This document shows, in pieces, positions 35,771-45,927 of a stretch of DNA of 64,000 bases. The first letter of the stretch is position 1, and each line of letters starts with the position of its first letter. This DNA is from Phallus indusiatus (Eukaryota > Basidiomycota > Agaricomycetes > Phallales > Phallaceae): NCBI GenBank assembly GCA_027605045.1, contig JAQFWX010000005.1:1550001-1614000 (forward strand). The letters run 5' to 3'. Position numbers and translations under genes: made by a program. The notes beneath the pieces are model-generated. The model was given only the letters and a program-made list of their open reading frames with translations, did not search any database and was not told where the DNA came from.

Positions 35771-37145
35771 AGACCGTACTCGAGCAGGAAACTTCATCAA
35801 TATATTTTTATCTTTTGTTGCTTGAAATGAGCTGTCGACGCGCTACGAAGAAGGTGTCATCACCGGGTTTCCAAGGCTCCGGATGTTAACTTTTCGTGAT
35901 GCTTCAGATTCCAGCCTTGCTGTTAAACTTTATGTCAGATCTGAGAATTCTAATCGCTAATCCACGCGCAGTCATCGCATTCAGTAAGGTTTTCCATAAC
36001 AACTCATTCGAGCTAAAAGTTCAGTTTTGACTTCTCGCGCCCGCAGTGCCAGTGATTATAGATTTCTGGACACTCTTCAACGGTCAACCGTCCGTTCTCC
36101 CTGGCTTTAAATGAGCGATTTGTATAGTATTTGCATGTTACCCGAGGCTCACTGCAGAGATTGAGCTTGGTCTCAGTACACGCGCATTCGTCTTGGAAGC
36201 CACTTATGTCATTATTGCCACCTGCCGACTGCTGTTATAATGAGTATTTCTGTTCGCTGTCTGTATCTGTTAGAGCCAGGTTTAAGAAGGATAAAGAAAA
36301 TAGTAACATATGTATGTATGATATGTAGAATACCGAAATGAATAGAAAGTTATACGAGAGTTTGGTCTACAGTTCTAATAAACATATTAGAGCTATTTTG
36401 ACAGTCGAGTGAATACCTCTCCTCGAATATAATGTAACTTGATTGTATCCTTTATGGTACACCGCTCATCCGGACTAAATATTCTCTCTAGTACCATCTG
36501 CTGTCATTCGCTCTCTGACTAGAGCCGATTTCAATTTTCACTGGGTTGATTAGAGACAGCAACCAGTGACTGATGCGACCCCTGACGACCCTATCTAATA
36601 GCAATTTAATAGTATGCAACATACATAGGAAATATGGCGTAAAAATCTAAGCATTATGTATGCGATATGCAAATGCAAAATCCCCACGGACACCTGGCAT
36701 GGTTCCACCCGAAAATCCATACAAAATGAGAATTATGCATTTTACGATGTCGTGCGTTATCATTATGAGTAAATCGACTGTAATTAAGTTTACTTGACAT
36801 GACAACAAGCGAATCTTTGATTAGATCACCGGCTACAATTCAGTCATAGTTTTTTAAATGAACTCTCCACATCAAACTACTAGTACCAATATTCTATATA
36901 CTAGTCTCCATGCCTTGAGATCAAATATCAATCATAATGATCTGCGTTTCAGCTCTGAGTCTCTGACGCGCACCTCCCCATCTAGAAACCTTCAGTGTGG
37001 TGATGCTTCTCATGCAATACATATTCACTCATTAAGTGGAGAACTATTCATTATTAGTTTCACCTTTTTTTTTCCATCGCAACAATCGCTTCTTTTTGGA
37101 GTCAATAGAGTATTTAGACAATGTTTAGCAACAACGCTTTTCTTC

Positions 37146-38455
37146 ATGCCTTTCTCTCAATTATTACCTCTCGCTCTTCTCAAGCTCGCGCTCGCCTTCT
37201 CCTTCGATCTTACATCCGTACCAACACAATGTGATCAACTCCATGTCAACATTACCGAGGGCTCCGGCACACCCCCCTATTCCGCTCTCGTCGTCCCATT
37301 CGGTGCTTCACCCGTTATGCCAGACTGGCGAGCCATCTTATCTCACTCTTTTGATGACCCTTCAACGAGCTTTCAAATGACCTATCCAGCCAATTCGGAC
37401 TTTGTCATTGCAGTGCGTCCCGGCCCTATCTTGTTTTTTTATTATTGAAACTGTATGAACCGAGTTACTATATTAGGTAGGTGATGCGAATGGCATCGGT
37501 ACAGGAGGAACCAGTATTCCAACCAACGTTGTATCCTCAAACGATACCTCTTGTCTACCCAGCAGCGACCCCACTGAATTCTTTTTCCAAATTTTACCTT
37601 CCAACGCTATCAATGAATGCGAACAAGTGACTTTAGCCTGGAACAACCAAGCTCAAGGGTAAATAGATCCTTTCCTCTATCTCTTTTATGTTAATTTAAT
37701 TCACACACACAGGGATGTCGCCTTTCAACTCGTCATACCAGGTGGCCAATCACTCACCATCCCACAAACAACACTTCAACAAGGTTTACAGGGAGACACA
37801 ACAGGATTCAACGCGGTGCCTGACATCCGGGTTGGAACGAACATTATCATTGTCGCAGGCGATAGCAGAGGCATAGGCACGGGAGGAAGCGCCAGTTTCT
37901 CGGTGGGGAACAATCCGAATGGCGATAACTCGTGTATTAATGCAAACTCGCCCAGTTCGACTCCCGGTATTGCAGCAGGAGCTATCGAAACGGGAGGTCC
38001 CACTCCTGCACCTAATAAGAATACCAACAGCGACAGCATCAGCACCAGCACCAGCACCAGCGCCGGCACCAGCACTAGCACTAGCACTAGTACTAGCAAC
38101 AGCAACAGCAGTAGCAATGGCAATGGCAATAGCGACAACAATAACAAATCTGGTAACTCGACAAACCTGGAAGCTATTGTAGGTGGTGCTGTCGGCGGTG
38201 GCATAGCAGCTATCATCATAGCTATTATCATAATCGCACTCGTTTCGCTCTTCTGTGTACGCAGGATGCGCCGCAATCGACTACGTCGAAGGCGGCAGTC
38301 TCTCGATTTGTTACCCGAGATGCAAGTTGTACAGGCGACGGAAATGTATTCTCCTGCCAGTGAACCATTTATCGTTCAGCCTTCTGCAGTAGCTACAAAC
38401 TCTTCTCGACATGGGCGAACGGAGTCGGAATTTTCTGAGAGGAGTAATTTCGAAG

Positions 38456-38488
<33 letters not shown>

Positions 38489-38793
38489 TGGATGTAGGTT
38501 TACGTGCGAGTACGTCCGATGCGGGTGGGAGCTTGTACAGTACTTTACCAATAATGGACGTGAGTGAGCCGACGACGACGACGAATAATCATCTTCGTGG
38601 GGGACTGGGAAGGACGAGAAATTCCGCTACGTTGCCAAGGTCACTTGTTTTCAGATCCGTTAATTATGTACAGCATGAGGATGCAGGGCAGCTTACTACG
38701 CGTAGTGGTGGGTCAGGAGATAGGAATGAAGATGGTGGTGAACCTGAGACGGTGGAGTTGCCGCCTGACTACGATGCTATTAGGGTCGGATGA
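37146..38793 (+). CDS. Tandem membrane protein, paralogue 2
   Basis: Second copy, 509 residues and the longest of the four. Exons 37146-37412, 37477-37658 and 37713-38793; intron positions and phases match paralogue 1. The signal peptide ends in LALA. The ectodomain is close to paralogue 3 (for example QAQG and VAFQLVIPGGQS). The stalk is expanded to about 55 residues of alternating Ser-Thr, then Asn-Ser and Asn-Gly. The helix AIVGGAVGGGIAAIIIAIIIIALVSLFC is followed by RRRRQSLDLLPE. The tail keeps SSRHGRTESEFSE and VNYVQHEDAGQL and ends ELPPDYDAIRVG. A Gly/Arg run sits in mid-tail. No break is seen. Confidence 0.85.
38025..38150 (+). repeat. Hexanucleotide-type repeat coding the stalk of paralogue 2
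   Basis: Imperfect AGCACC/AGCACT and AGCAAC/GGCAAT units encode Ser-Thr, Ser-Asn and Gly-Asn dipeptides. The reading frame is kept. Confidence 0.85.
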
Positions 38794-40391
38794 GAAAGAA
38801 GAAACAAATATTGAAGGGGTTTTGTACGTTCATTTTGTCATGTACGATATTTATAAATGTCAAATGTGGATAACATGGATGGGTATCATGTGTAAATATA
38901 TGCATAAAGCGGATCCGAGGTTTGAGCCAAATGTTAGAAGTTGGAATAGACAGAAAGTAGAAAAGACAAGAATAGGTGCTTATGTACGGAGACAAACTTG
39001 GCGAAGTTCTATTATATCTAGAAGTAATAATGACTGATTAGCGCTACCACACTGAAAAGTCAAGATGAGCGCAGATGATTGGATACACCCGCGCATGTGC
39101 ATCACTGCGGGCGCTCAGTCTGAGATGAGCCTGTCAAGATAATACGCCATCTGCATCGCCTGTTTACGTTTCATGTTACGTTTCAGTATGTATAAACTAC
39201 TGCGATGGTGGTAGATAGCAGACTAGGGACGGCATTGCATCCCGCTCAATATTAATGCGCATATACATGTGATACAGGTCAGCTCACTGTACTCGAGCAG
39301 GAAACTTAGTCAATATATTTTTATTTTTTGTTGCTTGAAATGAGCTGTCGACGCGCTACGAAGAAGGTATCATCACCGGGTTTCCAAGGCTCCGAATGTT
39401 AACTTTTCGTGATGCTTCAGATTCCAGCCTTGCTGTTGAACTTTATGTCAGATCTGAGAAATCTAACATTCAATCGCTAATCCACGCGCAGTCGTCGCAT
39501 TAACTCATTCGAGTTGGAAACTCTGGCTTCTCGTGCCCATCCTGATAATCCCAGTGATTATAGGTTTCCGCTCACTCTTCCAACCGTCTGTTTTCCCTGG
39601 TTTTGATAATGCAAGTGATTTGTATATGTAGAATACCGAAATGAACAGAAAGTTACACGAGAGTCTAGTCTACAGTTTTGAACATATTTAGAGCTAAGTT
39701 TGATAGTTGAGTGAATACTTTTCCTCATATATAACTTAACTGCATCATCTAAAGTACACCGCTCATCGGACTAAATATTCTCTCTAGTACCATTTGCTGT
39801 CATTCGTTCTCTGATTAGAGCCGATTTCAATTTTCATTGGGTCAACTACTGAGACAACCGATGGCTGATGCGCTGAGGACCGGGACCGGGAGCGTGACTA
39901 ATAGCCGTTTAATAGTGCATAACATACATGGCGTGAAAGTCTCAGCATCATGTATGCAAATGCAAAATCCTTACGGACACTCATGGTTCCACCCAACAAT
40001 TCATACTAACAGAATGAGAATTATGCATTTTATGATGTCGTGCATTATTACTAGTATTATGAAGTAAATAGACTGTCAGTGATTAAGATTAAGTTTACAA
40101 CAAGCGAATCTTTGATTAGATCACTGGCTACAATGAACTCTCAACATCAAACTACTAGTGCCAATACTTATATTGATGATCTGGGTTTCATCTCTGAGTC
40201 TCTGACGCACATCCCCCCATCTAGAAACCCTCAGAGCGGTGATTTTTTCTCATGCAATACATGTTCACTCATTAATTCTATTCTTTATTTTTTCTATCGC
40301 AACAATCACTTTTCTTTGTTTTATTTTTTTGGGGCTAGGCATAGTCAATAAGGTATTTAGGCAAAGTCTAGCAACAACTTCGCTTTTCTTC
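38794..40391. other. Spacer between paralogues 2 and 3
   Basis: 1.6 kb, homologous to the right half of the previous spacer (from about 35500) except for the inverted segment at 39122-39285. No independent gene is seen. Confidence 0.65.
39122..39285 (-). repeat. Inverted counterpart of spacer segment 35602-35770
   Basis: It contains ACTGCGATGGTGGTAGATAG and GGACGGCATTGCATCCCGCT, which are reverse complements of sequence in the first spacer. Flanks (GGGCGCTCA on the left, TACTCGAGCAGGAAACTT on the right) are collinear between spacers. Confidence 0.85.
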
Positions 40392-41982
40392 ATGCCTTTC
40401 TCTCAATTATTACCTCTTCTCGCTCTTCCCCAGCTCGCGCTCGCTTTCTCCTTCGATCTTACATCCGTACCAACACAATGCGATCAACTCCATGTCAACA
40501 TCACCGAGGGCTCCGGCACACCTCCCTACTCCATTCTCGTCGTTCCATTCGGTGCTTCGCCCGTTATGCCAGACCGACGAGCCATCTTATCTCAGTCTTT
40601 TAATGACCCTTCAACAAGCTTTCAAATGACCTACCCAGCCAACTCGAACTTTGTCATTGCGGTGCGTCCCGGCCCTATCTTTTCATTTATTATTGAATAT
40701 GCATGAACGAGATATATTAGGTAGGTGATGCGAATGGCATCGGTACAGGAGGAACCAGTATTCCAACCAACATTGCATCTTCAACCGATATCTCTTGTCT
40801 ACCCAGCAGCGACCCCAATGAATTCTTTTTTCAAATCTTACCTTCCAACGCTATCGATCAATGCGAACAAGTGACTTTAGCCTGGAACAACCAAGCTCAA
40901 GGGTAAATCGATCATTTCCTCTATCTCTTAATTAACCTAATTCATACACAAATACACTACACAGGAATGTCGCCTTTCAACTTGTCATACCAGGTGGTCA
41001 ATCATCCACCATCCCACAAACAACACTTCAACAAAGTTTACAGGGAGACACAACGGGATTCAACTGGATCCCTAATATTCCGGTTGGAACGAATATTATT
41101 ATTGTCGCTGGAGATAGCAGAGGCATAGGAACGGGAGGAAACGCCGGTTTCTCGGTGGGGAATAATCCGAATGGCGATGACTCGTGTATTAATGAAAACT
41201 CGCCCAGTTCGACTCCGGGTACTGCAGCAGGAGCTATCGAAACGGGAGGTTCCACTCCTGCACCTAATAATAATAATAGCAACAGCAATAGCAATAGCAA
41301 CAGCAATAGCAATAGCAATAGTAATAGCAACACCAACACCAACAGCAGCAACACCAACAGTACTAACAGCAGCAACACCAACAAATCTGGTAACTCGACG
41401 AACCTGGGAGCTATTGTAGGTGGTGCTGTCGGCGGTACAGTAGCTACCATCATAGCCATACTTGTTACGTTCTTTTGTGTGCGCATTATACGACGCAATC
41501 GACAACGTCGAAGGCGGCAATCTCTCGATTTGTTACCGGAGATGCAATTTGGACAGGCAACGGAAGTGCCCCCTCCCGAACCGTTTATCGTTCAACCTTC
41601 TGCAGCAGCTACAAACTCTTCTCGGCATGGGCGAACGGAGTCAGAATTTTCTGAGGGGAGTAATTTTGAAGGAAGAGGAGGAGTGGGTGTAGGTTTACGC
41701 TTGAGTGTGTCCGAAGCGGGTGGGAGCTGGTACAGCACTTTACCGACAATGGACGTGAGCGAGCCGACGACGTCGAACAATCATCTTCGTGAAAGACTGG
41801 GAAATACAAGAACTTCTACTACGTCGCAAAAGTCACTTGTTTTCAGATCCGTTAATTATGTACAGCATGAGGATGCGGGACAGCTTACTACACGTGGTGA
41901 TAAATCAGGAAATGAGAATGACGATGTCGGTGAACCTGAGACGGTGGAGTTGCCGCCTAATTACGATGCTATTAAGGGATGA
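40392..41982 (+). CDS. Tandem membrane protein, paralogue 3
   Basis: Third copy, 489 residues. Exons 40392-40661, 40721-40902 and 40965-41982. The signal peptide ends in LALA. The two ectodomain modules are nearly the same as in paralogue 2. The stalk is about 48 residues of mostly alternating Asn-Ser, then Asn-Thr. The helix AIVGGAVGGTVATIIAILVTFFC is followed by RRRRQSLDLLPE, SSRHGRTESEFSE and VNYVQHEDAGQL, and the protein ends ELPPNYDAIKG. It lacks the Gly/Arg run of paralogue 2. Intact. The long leftward open frames over the stalk are shadows caused by the repeat. Confidence 0.85.
41265..41390 (+). repeat. AATAGC/AACAGC repeat coding the stalk of paralogue 3
   Basis: About 20 hexamer-like units of AATAGC, AACAGC and AACACC encode an Asn-Ser then Asn-Thr stalk. 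Units are near-perfect, so the array is probably young or kept uniform by slippage. Confidence 0.88.
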
Positions 41983-43825
41983 GAAAGAAGAAACAAATAA
42001 GGGTTTTTGTACGTTCATTCTGTCATGTAAGAAGAAGAAATGCAACTCATGTACGATATTTATAAATGTCAAATGTGGATAACATGGATGGGTAATATTA
42101 TTATCATGTGTATATGCGTAAAGCGGATCCGGGGGTTGAGCCAAACGCCCTGCAGATGGTCACAATATGCGTATCGCTTTGCAGATCCTGCATGCGCGTC
42201 CAATGTAGAAAAGGGAAACCGTGATATATGCGATATTCAAACTTATCCCCACGGACATCCATGGTTTCACCCAAAAATTCATACAGCATGAGAATTATGC
42301 ATGCATTATGGAGTCAAGACACAATGGGTTCGTATCTGTAGGCGTGCAGGCGTCATCTTTATACACAGTGCTCTATACATACTGAAAGAAAAAACAAAAA
42401 AATGAAATCAGAAACAGGCAATGCAGAATCCAGATGGTGTGCTATCTAGTCACGCGTCACGGATATCATCGCCCTCCCTTTCCCTTTCACCACTATCAAT
42501 CACCAACAGCAGACCAGCAGCGACAACGCCATCCCGCTCAATGTCAATGCGCATATATACGTGATACAGATTTAGCCCACACTCGGGCATGAAACTTAAT
42601 CAACGCGTTCTCTCAATGTATCAAGCAACCAGGAAGTGCCGTCGCCATGTTTCCATCGTGTTAACTTTTCGTGATGCTTCCACGCTGGACTAAATGTCAG
42701 ATCCAAAAACTTTTCAACATCCGCTAATCCGTGGTTGCATTTAGTCGGGTTCTACGGTAGTAGGTTCCAAGTTGCGATAACAAGTCGTTCAAGTTAAAAG
42801 TTCTGACTTCTCGATGGACCCACTCCGAATCCAACCCTTTTAGAGACTCTGGACCCTAAACCGATTACATCTGCGCTCGTAGTGATGGCTTCTGGTGTAC
42901 TCTTCAGCCGTCCCTTTTTTCTGGCTCTGAACAATGTGATTCTTTTTATATTTGCAGTTACCCGAAGCTCACTAGAGCTCACTGCAGAGACCCAAATCAG
43001 TGATCTGGGTTTCATCTCTGGAATACGTCCTCCAAGCGCACCATAGCTTAAACCCAAATCACTGATCGGCGCCCAGCTGCTCCCGGTACACGAGCCAAAT
43101 TTAAGAGGGTAAAAAAAAACGGATGTATGATACTTAAGTATGTGGAATACAGAAAATAAACAGAAGTGATATGAGAATCTAGCATACACTTCTGGACATG
43201 TTAGAAATAATATTGACAGTTGAGTGAACACCTCTCCTCGTGTATAACTTATTTATTACATCTTGATACATATATATATATAACACTGCGATGCGCATAC
43301 GGACCGCTCATTTGGACTAAATATTCGCTCTAGTGTGTTCCCACAAATGCTGTGACTTATTTTCTGACCAGGACCGATTTCCGCGGCTGATGAATCGACG
43401 ATGCCTGACGACGCTATTTGATAACAGTCCAATCATAATGCATAACATATAACATGGGAGATATGACGTGAAAAACCTATGCAATATACAAAATCCCCAC
43501 GAACATCCATGATTCCACCCAAAAATACACACAGTACGGAAAATTGTGCATGCATTATGATGTCGTGCATCATTATGAGCGAATCGACTGTGATTAAATA
43601 AGTTTGTAAGTTTACACGACTTGGCAACAAGCGAATGTTGATTAGGTCACCGGCTACAATTCACTCGTGCATAGCTTTTTCAAATGAACTCTCAACATCA
43701 AAATATGATGCTTCTTAGGTCTTCCTATCCTTAATTTGTCTACCCAGTATCCATATCCATACCAAAAACCACTCGTTATTATTTCACTTTTTTCTTCCAT
43801 CATCGCAACTCTTGCTTTTTTCTTC
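41983..43825. other. Spacer between paralogues 3 and 4
   Basis: 1.8 kb. The first 300 bp match the region after paralogue 4. The part at 42370-42570 is a mosaic: its left portion has the orientation of the first spacer and its right portion that of the second. The rest matches the upstream regions of the other copies. No gene is seen. Confidence 0.6.
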
Positions 43826-45314
43826 ATGTCTTTTTTTCGATTATTACCTTTTCTCTTTTTCGCTCTTCCCCAACTCGCATTCGCCTTCTCATTTGATCTT
43901 ACATCCGTCCCAACACAATGCGGTCAACTCAATGTCAACATCACCCAGGGCTCCGGCACACCTCCCTACTCCATTCTCGTCGTCCCATTCGGTGCTTCGC
44001 CCGTTACACCAGAACGACGAAACATCTTAACCCACTCTTTTAATGGCCCTTCAACAAGCTTTCAAATGGCCTACCCAGCCAACTCGGGCTTCGTCATCGC
44101 GGTACGTCCCGACTCTACCCTTTTTTTACTATTGAACGTGCATGGACAAGTAATTACATTAGGTAGGCGATGCGAATGGTATCGCTACAGGAGGAACCAG
44201 CATTCCAACTAAGGTTGTATCTTCAAACGATACCTCTTGTCTACCCAGCAGCGCCTCCTTTGAGTTCTCTTTCCAAATTTTACCTACCACCACTATCAAT
44301 CAATGCCAACAAGTGACTTTAGCATGGGTCGAACAAGCTCAGGAGTAATTCCATCCTTTCCTTTTCTCTATTTTTTATTTAGCTAATTCACAACACAAAA
44401 ACGCCAACAGGGATGTCGCCTTTCAACTCATCATACCAGGCGGTCAATCATCCACCATCCCACAAACAAACCTTCAACAAGGTTTACAAGGGAACACAAC
44501 GGGATTCAACTGGGTCCCTAATATCCCGGTTGGAACGAACATTATACTTGTGGCGAGCGATAGTGGAGGCATAGGCACGGGAGGAAGCGCCGGTTTCTCA
44601 GTGGGGAACAATCCGAATGGCGATAACTCGTGTATTAATGGAAACTCGCCCAGTTCGACTCCGGGTACTGCAGCAGGAGCTATTTCAACGGGAGATTCCT
44701 CTCCTGCACCAAATAATAATAACGGCAACGGCAACAACAAATCTGGTAGCTCGACGAGCACGGGAGCTATTGTAGGCGGCGTTGTCGCCGGTATAACAGC
44801 TATCATCATCGCCGTACTCGTCACGCTCTTTTGCGTGCGCAGGATGCGACACAATCAACAACGTAGAAGACGGCAGTCCCTCGATTTGTTACCGGATATT
44901 GGACAGGGACAGGCGATGGAAATGTATCATCCTGAACCGTTGATCACTCCTTTTACAGCAACTACAAATACAAACTCGTCTCGACATGCGCGAACGGCGT
45001 CGGAACTTTCTGAGGGGAGTGATGATGAAAGCAGAGGAAGAAGTAGAAGTGGAGGAGGAGGTATGAGTGTAGGTGGTTTGCGCGCGAGTACAGCGTCCGA
45101 CGCGGATGGGAGATGGTACAGCGCTGTATCGACGACGGAAGGGAGCGAGACGAGACGGGGAAAGACGATGCCACCTGTTTTCAGATCCGTTAATTATGTG
45201 CAGCATGAGGATGCGGGCCAGCTTGCTGCACGATCCGGAGATAACGAAGATAGTGTTGAACCTGAGACTGTGGAGTTGCCGCCTAATTATGATTCTATTA
45301 GTACTAAGAGATGA
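43826..45314 (+). CDS. Tandem membrane protein, paralogue 4
   Basis: Fourth copy, 453 residues. Exons 43826-44101, 44163-44344 and 44411-45314, with the same phases. The signal peptide ends in LAFA. The first module keeps the Gln-Cys-Gly of paralogue 1. Exon 2 ends QAQE instead of QAQG. The stalk is short (NNNNGNGNNKSGSS). The helix AIVGGVVAGITAIIIAVLVTLFC leads into RRRRQSLDLLPD. The tail has SSRHARTASELSE, a Ser/Arg/Gly patch, VNYVQHEDAGQL, and ends ELPPNYDSISTKR. It resembles paralogue 1 in several positions where copies 2 and 3 agree with each other. Intact. Confidence 0.85.
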
Positions 45315-45927
45315 GAAAGAATTCGGAGAAAAATAACCGAAAGGAGGTTTTTGTACGTTCATTTGGTCGTGGAAGAAGAGGAAGAAATGCATATTTCATA
45401 TTTTTACATACAACCTACTCTCTTATTTTTTTTTTCTATTGCATACAGTAAAAAGCTTGTCGATTACTTACTTGGGTCGAATTGATTTATTTGATTTATT
45501 TGGTTTACAGTGCTATGTGTTGAATTGTTTGTTTGTTTCTGTTATGCATATCCATGTTTTATTAATGCACTGCAGGAGCTGTATATGTACGATGTCTATA
45601 AATGTCAAACGTGGATATCGTGTATTCATGGGACACGCGTAAGACAGCTCCAGAGGCGGAGCCAAATGCCCTGCAGATGGTCACGATATACGTATCGCTT
45701 TGCAAATCCTGCATGTGCATTTCACGTTATGTACGGTTCAGGCGCATCCAATGTAGAAAAAGGCTCTATATATATACAACAGGCACCTGTTTTCCCGAGC
45801 TCCAATAACGTGATGATATGTAGTGTGATATTATTTATAAGTACTCAAAAACCAAAAACAGAACGTCGAGCGTTTTTATGCCTAGTAGCCTAGTAAACTA
45901 TATCTTGAAAAGCCCAGATTTACGTTC
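45315..45927. other. Convergent spacer, right end of tandem array
   Basis: 613 bp between paralogue 4 and RPN3. Most of it matches the region downstream of paralogue 1 (34820-35230), which marks it as the right edge of the duplicated unit. Confidence 0.6.

Larger units (their letters stand above)
34102..37145. other. Spacer between paralogues 1 and 2
   Basis: 3 kb of non-coding sequence and the longest spacer of the array. It contains a GGACTTT-type tandem repeat at 34534-34588, a block at 34900-35230 that matches the region after paralogue 4, and a 170 bp segment (35602-35770) that is inverted in the next spacer. The last 350 bp match the upstream region of paralogue 3. Confidence 0.6.
32034..45900 (+). 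repeat. Tandem array of four gene-plus-spacer units
   Basis: Four units of about 3-4.5 kb in head-to-tail order, each with one membrane-protein gene and homologous flanks. Markers shared between units include GAATCTTTGATTAGATCACC upstream (32034, 36810, 40106, diverged at 43633), AAATGCAAAATCCCCACGGA-like sequence about 0.4-0.5 kb before the gene, and a downstream block with CCAATGTAGAAAA (about 35150, 42200, 45750). Genes are more alike than spacers. Units 2 and 3 are the closest pair. One spacer segment is inverted between units 1 and 2. Confidence 0.85.

Noticed and set aside
41028..41520. Long leftward open frames with Leu or Val/Ala/Ile runs over the stalks of copies 2 and 3
   Set aside because: They are shadows of the hexanucleotide repeats and lie antisense to a conserved gene.
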